Origin: a virus
Reading direction: 5' to 3' (one strand)
Length of the DNA: 29,859 nt
Virus record (IMG/VR): IMGVR_UViG_3300002231_001862
Span: 1 to 29,859 of that record
Shown here in pieces: positions 1 through 4,955 of this stretch. The translations under genes and the position numbers were made by a program. The notes below the pieces were generated by a model. It was not told where the DNA came from, did not search any database, and worked only from the letters and a program-made list of their open reading frames with translations. Every line of letters begins with the position of its first letter. Position 1 is the first letter of the stretch.

Positions 1-234
1 TGCGGCTCCCCCTTTGACGTTCAGGCTCACCACCTGCGCCACGCAGAGAAGAGCGGGATGGGGCGAAAAGTCGATGACCGCTGGGTTGTTCCTCTCTGTG
101 TGAGTTGTCACATGGATTGTCACACCGAGGGTGACGAAGCCGGGTGGTGGGAAAATGAAATCCTCTACTTGTGCGACGGCCCTATCCAGTGGGCCACTGA
201 ATTTTACGAAATATTTATGAGGGGAAAGAAATGA
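1..234 (+). CDS. HNH nuclease, C-terminal fragment (5' end outside window)
   Basis: The frame is open from the first base and encodes 77 residues ending in TGA. The visible part has an HNH (beta-beta-alpha-metal) layout. A CG pair stands at the edge, then HHLR at residues 10-13, then G-x-G-x-K-x-D-D (19-26), then PLCVSCHxxCH (31-41) with candidate metal ligands C33, C36, H37 and H41, then GDExxWW. This pattern is typical of the phage DUF968/Ref-type HNH nucleases often found in recombination and replication modules. A CxxC half-knuckle is probably cut off upstream. The stop overlaps the next start (ATGA), which suggests coupled translation. The family assignment is by pattern only; that it is an HNH-fold nuclease is fairly safe. 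Confidence 0.75.
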   Translation, partial: CGSPFDVQAHHLRHAEKSGMGRKVDDRWVVPLCVSCHMDCHTEGDEAGWWENEILYLCDGPIQWATEFYEIFMRGKK

Positions 235-593
235 AAGATAAAGACATCAAGATATGGGTAGAAAATCTGAGAAGCGGCGAGTACGCACAAGGCACAAGGT
301 ACTTGTGTACCACCAAGGTTGGAGTTGATCGGTTCTGCTGTCTCGGTGTTGCTTGCGATGTGCTCCTTGATGACACCTGGACAGAAGGCAACCACCCATA
401 TAACTGGTCAATAGGGCCTTTACTTTGCAACGATCGCATCAACTCAAGTTCGAGTATGCCGGGCCTTAAGCATCTAAACAAGATCGGCCTCGATTATGAG
501 ACTGCATCTCATTTGGCAACGATGAACGATACGGGCTCTGACTTCAAAGAGATCGCTGATTGGATTGAAAAGAATTTGGAGGGTGGGATTTGA
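231..593 (+). CDS. conserved phage protein with a CCLGVxCD motif, function unknown
   Basis: This 120-residue protein starts on an ATG that overlaps the preceding stop. The upstream sequence GAGGGGAAAGAA supplies a ribosome binding site. The N-terminal half has the recurring phage pattern W-x-x-x-L-R-S-G-x-Y-x-Q-G, then FCCLGVACD near residues 35-43. The C-terminal half has an acidic DFKEIADWIE stretch. Proteins with this W/LRSGxYxQG/CCLGV signature are scattered through tailed phages without a known role. I see no transmembrane segment or signal peptide. The tight spacing places it in the same operon as the neighbouring nucleases. I infer only that it is a small soluble cytoplasmic phage protein. 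Confidence 0.75.
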   Translation: MKDKDIKIWVENLRSGEYAQGTRYLCTTKVGVDRFCCLGVACDVLLDDTWTEGNHPYNWSIGPLLCNDRINSSSSMPGLKHLNKIGLDYETASHLATMNDTGSDFKEIADWIEKNLEGGI

Positions 594-820
594 TGGATCG
601 TCTCAAGTCCTACGGAGAGATCATGTTGGATTCGACGAAAGCGAAACTGGAGTACGCGCAACAGGAAGTCTGTCGCCTTCGCGCCGCGCTCGATGCGGCA
701 GATCGGTTGGCCGCAATGGTTAAGCAATACGGTGTGGACAGCGACGTGACTATGGGAGACATCGCCCAAGAATATGAGTTCTACCAATCAGCCCGCGCAG
801 CAGTCGATCATGATGGATGA
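593..820 (+). CDS. small coiled-coil protein, unknown function
   Basis: About 75 residues. The ATG at 593 overlaps the previous TGA (TGATG) and has GGAGGG nine bases upstream, so I prefer it to the in-frame TTG at 590. Residues 10-40 are rich in Ala, Leu, Glu and Lys with heptad-like spacing (TKAKLEYAQQEVCRLRAALD), suggesting one helix that may pair as a coiled coil. The C-terminal part is acidic and short. Nothing links it to a named family. Position suggests it is co-transcribed with the nuclease genes around it. Confidence 0.6.
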   Translation: MDRLKSYGEIMLDSTKAKLEYAQQEVCRLRAALDAADRLAAMVKQYGVDSDVTMGDIAQEYEFYQSARAAVDHDG

Positions 821-835
821 ACGGGAAAACTAGCG

Positions 836-1411
836 ATGAAGACATCAGAAAGTCGTCTCTGGAAAACAATCGAAAAGAACCTCAAGAGATACGGGATTTT
901 TACCCGCATTGAGAACTCAGCGGGTGTAGGGACACCCGATGTATATGCCTGTGTCCGCGGTGTCTCGGCTTGGATTGAGCTGAAGCAGGTTGATGGGCTG
1001 AAGGTAGGTATGCGCCCAGAACAGATCGATTTCTTGGAACGGCTTTCTTTTCACGGAGGATACGGGTACGTACTGGCAAGAAAGAACCAGTCAATTCGTA
1101 TTTGGGAGGGAGGCCAGGCCGGGCATATTGCAAAGCGTGGAGGGTGGCACGGGGCAGTTCCTATTGGTGAGTGGGTGCCACCGTACGACTACAAATCCAT
1201 GATCGCTTGCATGTTCCAGAAAGGAGAGTCTTTCACTACTGCAGAGTATCTTCGGTATATGTTCCACTCTGTCACCGTTAGGAGGAACTATCTCGAGAAG
1301 ATTGGTGTCCCCAGGAACGAGTGCCCCGGCTGCTTTGAGAAGATTTACGGCGACGAGTCTAAGATGGGTTGGTGTGAAAAATGTCGGACAGGGGACACGA
1401 TGATTCCTTAA
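836..1411 (+). CDS. PD-(D/E)XK (VRR-NUC-like) nuclease with C-terminal zinc ribbon
   Basis: 191 residues. The N-terminal ~95 residues read like a phage VRR-NUC or Holliday-junction-resolvase-type nuclease. A helix containing a Trp and a basic patch is followed by RIENSAGVGTPDV with the active-site Asp at residue 35. A strand with ElK follows (E48 and K50), then an R-x-x-Q-xx-F-L helix (59-68) and a GYVLARK strand. The C-terminus carries CPGC (C163, C166) and CEKC (C180, C183), a CX2C-X13-CX2C zinc ribbon that is not part of the minimal VRR-NUC fold. The middle (115-155) looks helical, possibly winged-helix. It sits between small unknown genes and a SNF2 helicase, so a joint role in DNA processing is likely. 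No strong ribosome binding site is visible before the ATG. Confidence 0.75.
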   Translation: MKTSESRLWKTIEKNLKRYGIFTRIENSAGVGTPDVYACVRGVSAWIELKQVDGLKVGMRPEQIDFLERLSFHGGYGYVLARKNQSIRIWEGGQAGHIAKRGGWHGAVPIGEWVPPYDYKSMIACMFQKGESFTTAEYLRYMFHSVTVRRNYLEKIGVPRNECPGCFEKIYGDESKMGWCEKCRTGDTMIP

Positions 1412-1698
1412 CAGGGAACATTAGAAATGAGATCAGTCTAGGGGACGAAAGAGTCGAGTGGTCGATGGCTTCGCCGCCTCATACATTTCCTATCTCTGTA
1501 AGAGAGGCTGACCGGGATTTATGGATTCGGCCCGACTGCAGTGAAGATTCTTACTTGGTAGATGCTGTCGAAGACGCACTAAGCCTAGGCATGGATCTAC
1601 CTGATGCCATTGCACAGGCGACGATCGAAATGTCCTCTACGGCAGACTTCCAAAACGTATGGAACATACTTGGAGATGACGGACTTCTTCTGTGGTAG
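1381..1698 (+). CDS. hypothetical acidic protein
   Basis: Up to 105 residues, overlapping the end of the nuclease gene by 31 bases in another frame. The protein is acidic and shows no recognisable motif. The C-terminal half (SYLVDAVEDALSLGMDLPDAIAQA) is predicted helical. The start is uncertain: the ATG at 1381 lacks a clear ribosome binding site, and an in-frame ATG at 1465 would remove the overlap and leave 77 residues. The operon position supports a real gene because it fills the space up to the helicase start with normal spacing. Confidence 0.55.
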   Translation: MSDRGHDDSLTGNIRNEISLGDERVEWSMASPPHTFPISVREADRDLWIRPDCSEDSYLVDAVEDALSLGMDLPDAIAQATIEMSSTADFQNVWNILGDDGLLLW

Positions 1699-1716
1699 CC
1701 AAGAAAGGTGGATTGA

Positions 1717-3246
1717 TTGTCTTACGAATACAAGACAAAGCCTCACGATCACCAAGTAAAAATACTGAAAGATTCTTGGGGTCAAGAAAACTGGGGCATA
1801 TTTGCAGAGATGGGGACTGGTAAGTCCAAGATTGTAATTGATAGCGCAGCAGCCATGTATGAGAGAGAGGGTTTGGATGGTGTCTTAATAGTTGCTCCGA
1901 AAGGCAACTACAGGAACTGGGAAGACGAGATAGACATCCATCTTCCAGAGCGGATAGATCGAACAGTCGTCACCTGGAAGCCGTCGAAGTCCAAGACGTT
2001 TACAAAGGAACTGAATCGTCTCTGGGCCACTGACGACTCCCTGCATTTCTTTCTAGTCAATGTCGAAGCTCTCTCATCAAAGACCTTCGACAACCCAGCG
2101 TGCCAAGCAGCAGAGAAATTTGTTCTGAACCACGACTCTATGCTCGTGGTTGACGAGTCCACTTGCATCAAGACAGAGAGCGCAAGTCGGACAAAGAGCT
2201 GTGTGCGCTTAGCTAAATCTTGCAGGTGGCGGCGAGTTCTGACCGGCACGCCCGTCACAGAGACACCACTGGATCTCTGGGGTCAGGCATGCGTTTTGAG
2301 TGGAGGCAATCCCGAGACACTGATCGGGCACAGTTCTTTCTTTTCGTTTAGGAATCATTTCTGCCACCTCAAGAAGATGGATTTTTCCGGGCGGCGAGCG
2401 TTTCAGGTTGTCACGGGGTACCGGAACATCGAAGAGCTAGCGGACACGATCTCAGGCTGGTCGAGCCGGGTCACTAAAGCTGAGTGCCTCGATCTTCCCC
2501 CCAAGAGCTACACAAAATACGATGTGGAGCTGACAACCGAGCAGAAATCTCTCTACAAGAAAGTGAGGGAAGAAGCCCGCATAGACTTGGAAGAGTCCAA
2601 GAGCCTGTCGATCATGGTAGCTGTCTCACGCTTGATGAGGCTCCGGCAGGTTCTATCTGGATTTTTGCCAGTAGACCCAGAGCCTATCAGTGTATTTGGC
2701 GGTTTAGAAGGCCCGGAAGGCTCTGAGAGGGACGATCTATTCGATCACGGTCGCGAGGTAGTGGAGATACCAGAAAACAGAACCAAGGCCCTTTTGGAAG
2801 TAGCCGAGAACTTGAGGGGTAAAGCCCTCGTGTGGGCTTGTTTCCGAAGAACTGTATCGAAGCTCGTAGACGTACTGGAGCAGGAGTACGGGAAAGGGTC
2901 CGCTGCAGGGTACTCTGGCGAGACCAAAACCGACGATCGCAAGGAAGCGATCCGGCGATTTCAGGATCCAGAAGACCCACTGCGGTTTCTCGTTTTGAAC
3001 CGTGCAGGGGCTTACGGAATCACGCTCACAGAGGCCCACACTGCTATCTATTACGAGAATGATTGGTCTCTTGAAGTGAGGATGCAGAGCGAAGACCGCT
3101 GCCACCGGATCGGTACTAGGTCAGCAGTGACTTATGTGGATCTTTGCGCGCAAGGTACGATTGACGCAAAGCTCATCCGGGCGCTGCGAGAGAAGAAAGA
3201 GATCTCAAAGGCGATCTTGCAAGAAGGAGTAGAGGAATGGATCTAG
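1717..3246 (+). CDS. SNF2-family DEAD-like helicase / ATPase
   Basis: 509 residues starting on TTG, with AAAGGTGG just upstream. All helicase landmarks of a compact phage SNF2 protein are present. PHDHQ lies near residue 9, and Walker A AEMGTGKS is at 30-37. The DExx box is VVDEST at 144-149, and motif III is LTGTP at 175-179. The second RecA domain has VWACFRRT, the motif V stretch GAYGITL and motif VI QSEDRCHRIG. The tail (GTIDAKLIRALREKK) is typical of phage SNF2 enzymes. Such proteins translocate on duplex DNA using ATP and are usually encoded in replication or recombination modules. The DEST box in place of DEGH/DEAH is common in this group. The nuclease two genes upstream is a plausible partner. 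Confidence 0.92.
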   Translation: MSYEYKTKPHDHQVKILKDSWGQENWGIFAEMGTGKSKIVIDSAAAMYEREGLDGVLIVAPKGNYRNWEDEIDIHLPERIDRTVVTWKPSKSKTFTKELNRLWATDDSLHFFLVNVEALSSKTFDNPACQAAEKFVLNHDSMLVVDESTCIKTESASRTKSCVRLAKSCRWRRVLTGTPVTETPLDLWGQACVLSGGNPETLIGHSSFFSFRNHFCHLKKMDFSGRRAFQVVTGYRNIEELADTISGWSSRVTKAECLDLPPKSYTKYDVELTTEQKSLYKKVREEARIDLEESKSLSIMVAVSRLMRLRQVLSGFLPVDPEPISVFGGLEGPEGSERDDLFDHGREVVEIPENRTKALLEVAENLRGKALVWACFRRTVSKLVDVLEQEYGKGSAAGYSGETKTDDRKEAIRRFQDPEDPLRFLVLNRAGAYGITLTEAHTAIYYENDWSLEVRMQSEDRCHRIGTRSAVTYVDLCAQGTIDAKLIRALREKKEISKAILQEGVEEWI

Positions 3247-3548
3247 GATCAAAGAAGCTTACCGACATCACTATCGAGGACGTACAGCATCTAACGCCGG
3301 GCCAAAAAGAAGGCTTTATGAAGCAAGCTCTTAATGCGGTGACTGTGTGGCATTCTTTTGGGATGTCGATTCCATTCGGTGCAATGCAGCAGATTATTGA
3401 CATTGAGCTCACTTCTACTGAGATGAGTCAAGAAGACACAGAGTTTTTTAACAAAATGTCGGACATGCTGGCGCTCTTTCAAAAGAACGTAAAAGAAGCC
3501 GGGAAGCACGCGCGATCCCAGGGAATTGCTTTTACTCCTCAGAACTAA
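3237..3548 (+). CDS. hypothetical protein, last gene of the rightward operon
   Basis: 103 residues. The ATG overlaps the helicase stop by ten bases and has AAGGAG about nine bases upstream. The sequence looks mostly helical and amphipathic, with a Met-rich middle (FGMSIPFGAMQQIIDIELTS) and a basic C-terminal helix. I recognise no family. It is the final + strand gene before the convergence with the late operon. Tight coupling to the helicase suggests an accessory role in the same process, but this is inference only. Confidence 0.65.
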   Translation: MDLGSKKLTDITIEDVQHLTPGQKEGFMKQALNAVTVWHSFGMSIPFGAMQQIIDIELTSTEMSQEDTEFFNKMSDMLALFQKNVKEAGKHARSQGIAFTPQN

Positions 3549-3630
3549 CAGGCAATGGTGCCCCCCGGCCCCGAAAAGCATGAGACGGCGGCACAAAACC
3601 TTCTCACACTAGCGGAGTCGGGGGGCACGT
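3549..3630. terminator. convergent intergenic region with long-range inverted repeat
   Basis: This 82-bp gap separates the last + strand stop from the last - strand stop. It is bounded by inverted arms GTGCCCCCC (3558-3566) and GGGGGGCAC (3620-3628), a perfect 9-bp complement separated by 53 nt. The flanks add partial pairing. The arms sit almost exactly between the two stops, as expected for an element that halts or insulates convergent transcripts. No T-run follows either arm, so this is not a canonical intrinsic terminator. Rho-dependent or structure-only termination are alternatives. Confidence 0.4.
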
Positions 3631-3867
3631 CTAGAACACGCAGAGTTTCTCGCCTCTTAGGTAGCGAAGCTCGCAAAAGTACGGGACAACACGCTCGCGC
3701 AGGTACTCTCTGGTGTTCTCACACTCTTGAGTACCCTCCAGGCTTCGCAACTCAAGCTTCACCCCATGCTTAGCTCGAGGCACAGGCGGTATGGGGGAAG
3801 GCCAGATAGAACTACAACTCGTCGTACCAACGAGTACTATTGAGAGCGCCAACAGTAGCTTTCTCAC
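3631..3867 (-). CDS. outer-membrane lipoprotein spanin (Rz1-like)
   Basis: 78 residues from a GTG start preceded by a strong GGGAGGGAGG. The N-terminus is a lipoprotein signal: MRKLL, a hydrophobic core, then GTTSC with the lipidated Cys at residue 18. A short Pro-rich stretch follows (WPSPIPPVP), as in Rz1 proteins. The start lies 56 bases inside the end of the preceding inner-membrane protein gene in a different frame, which is the overlapped Rz/Rz1 architecture. Spanin pairs fuse inner and outer membranes at the last step of lysis in Gram-negative hosts. The sequence after the Pro-rich part is basic and contains two Cys. The architecture makes the call fairly strong despite the absence of sequence family evidence. 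Confidence 0.75.
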   Translation of the reverse strand: MRKLLLALSIVLVGTTSCSSIWPSPIPPVPRAKHGVKLELRSLEGTQECENTREYLRERVVPYFCELRYLRGEKLCVF

Positions 3868-4042
3868 GTTCCTCCCTCCCCTTCGCTTGACCTTCCAAAG
3901 CCCGCTGGGACTCCTTTGCTTTCATGCGATCCTTCGCGCCTCGCCGCAAATAACGGACGGACTGCCTCCATACGAACCCAGCCGTCGCCAGGAAACCCAA
4001 AAGGAAAGCAGTCCATTTTGCGATCGAATCGATCTCGAACAT
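3812..4042 (-). CDS. inner-membrane spanin (Rz-like)
   Basis: 76 residues from the ATG at 4042, which overlaps the preceding TGA (TGATG). A longer in-frame extension upstream lies inside the holin gene and is rejected. The N-terminus has one membrane segment (WTAFLLGFLATAGFVW, about residues 10-25). It is followed by a strongly basic and acidic helix with coiled-coil character (residues 30-62). This is the topology of an i-spanin: N-terminus inside, helix in the periplasm. It is short for an Rz protein. Its 3' end contains the start of the lipoprotein gene, which is the main argument for a spanin pair. Confidence 0.68.
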   Translation of the reverse strand: MFEIDSIAKWTAFLLGFLATAGFVWRQSVRYLRRGAKDRMKAKESQRALEGQAKGREEREKATVGALNSTRWYDEL

Positions 4043-4257
4043 CAGGCTGTGGGAGCAGAGACAGCACGCCGAAGACCCAAGCCTACGAGAACGCCGGAGA
4101 TCTTGACAATCCAGCCTTCGATCGTTGTACACATCTCAGGGCCGATGATCCCGAGGTTGCACATCTCGCCAGCGATGGCGTCCCCTGCAGTGAAGAGCAC
4201 CAAACCCCACGCCGTCAGACTCTGGTACCAGTTCTTGCCGCTGAAAAGCTCACCCAT
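4042..4257 (-). CDS. holin-like small membrane protein
   Basis: 71 residues from the ATG at 4257. This start gives an ATGGGTGA overlap with the endolysin stop and has AAGGAG six bases upstream. An ATG at 4275 adds six residues but has no ribosome binding site. Two hydrophobic segments (about residues 12-30, LTAWGLVLFTAGDAIAG, and 46-62, IEGWIVKISGVLVGLGL) are joined by a short loop with two Cys. The protein ends in a basic, polar tail (LRRAVSAPTA). Size, two membrane spans and placement directly after the endolysin and before the spanins indicate a holin, which would open the inner membrane to release the endolysin. Direct family recognition is weak. Confidence 0.7.
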   Translation of the reverse strand: MGELFSGKNWYQSLTAWGLVLFTAGDAIAGEMCNLGIIGPEMCTTIEGWIVKISGVLVGLGLRRAVSAPTA

Positions 4258-4678
4258 CTTCTTCTCCTTTGTCATTTAGATACTTGAGCTCCCAGTGAGC
4301 CAAGTCCCTGAACGTCTCATTCAGATCCAAATCCTGATCCCAGTCCCCGCCCCATACTAACTGATCAGTCAATCCAATTTTCCTTGAAGCACTTAAAACA
4401 ACACCAGCTAATGCGTAGTAAAGCAGTGGGTTCTGGTAGTTTATTGGGTAGGGGTCGATATGCACCGCTTCTGCAGGGGTCCGGTTGTGCTTACTCATGG
4501 GGTACTTCACCTTCGTAGACCCCCAAGCGTAGTACTGGTCTTGTAGTTCTTTTCCACGTACTGAGTCAGTAAGAGTGATGTCAAATGGTGTCAACTTTAG
4601 AACTTCATCCACAAGCTCGCGGAGGAGGGGGTGAACTCTAGACCTGTGGTACAGAGACCTCTTGCCCCAAGAAAACAT
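4250..4678 (-). CDS. endolysin, M15-family peptidase
   Basis: 142 residues from the ATG at 4678, which overlaps the preceding TGA (TGATG). A longer in-frame extension runs into the upstream gene and is not needed. The layout is that of a single-domain phage L-alanyl-D-glutamate or D-Ala-D-Ala-type peptidase. HPLLREL at 16-22 is followed by TPFDITLTDSVR (30-41), the metal motif SKHN with H64, and AVHIDPYP (71-78). VWGGDWD (108-114) and DLAHWEL with D126 and H128 complete it. T5-type M15 endolysins have about the same length. It cleaves peptide crosslinks of peptidoglycan after holin triggering. His73 stands where most relatives I know have Asp, although D75 lies two residues later; see the findings. 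No signal peptide is present, so release depends on the holin. Confidence 0.85.
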   Translation of the reverse strand: MFSWGKRSLYHRSRVHPLLRELVDEVLKLTPFDITLTDSVRGKELQDQYYAWGSTKVKYPMSKHNRTPAEAVHIDPYPINYQNPLLYYALAGVVLSASRKIGLTDQLVWGGDWDQDLDLNETFRDLAHWELKYLNDKGEEDG

Positions 4679-4953
4679 CACTCGCACTCTCCAGCTTCTC
4701 GGCATACTTCCAGAGCTCTTTGGATGTACCTCTTCCTTTTCTCCACGGCTTCCGCCCAAATCACTTGGTACTCAGCGTTGTCTTCTTCTAGTGCTTCGAG
4801 ACGTGGCTCATGTTCTACGGTCATTTCGTGCGTTTGGTTTGCCTGGAAGACCCAGAAGAACACCCCTGCCAACCCCGCAAGCAAACCTAGAAGAACCGTG
4901 AGATGCGACAACGACTTGAAAGCGTTTCTGAGGAGTTCTGCGAAATGTCCCAT
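4678..4953 (-). CDS. membrane-anchored coiled-coil protein of the lysis cassette
   Basis: 91 residues. A short N-terminal amphipathic stretch precedes one membrane span (about 18-38, LTVLLGLLAGLAGVFFWVF). An acidic helical domain follows (45-85) and ends with two Cys (VCREAGEC). It begins two bases after the stop of the 946-residue protein and overlaps the endolysin start. Topology resembles an i-spanin or a lysis regulator, but a better spanin pair lies downstream. It could be an antiholin, a second holin-type protein or an additional envelope factor. No family is recognised. Confidence 0.6.
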   Translation of the reverse strand: MGHFAELLRNAFKSLSHLTVLLGLLAGLAGVFFWVFQANQTHEMTVEHEPRLEALEEDNAEYQVIWAEAVEKRKRYIQRALEVCREAGECE

Positions 4954-4955
4954 GA

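Noticed and set aside
3791-4287. Overlapping + strand open frames of 162 and 123 codons
   Set aside because: They are antisense to the holin and spanin genes, have no ribosome binding site and no family-like composition. The - strand genes explain the region with coupled starts.
4679-4759. Longer N-terminus of the endolysin (27 extra residues)
   Set aside because: The extension overlaps the upstream membrane protein gene, has no homology-like features, and the ATG at 4678 gives a TGATG junction and a normal family length.
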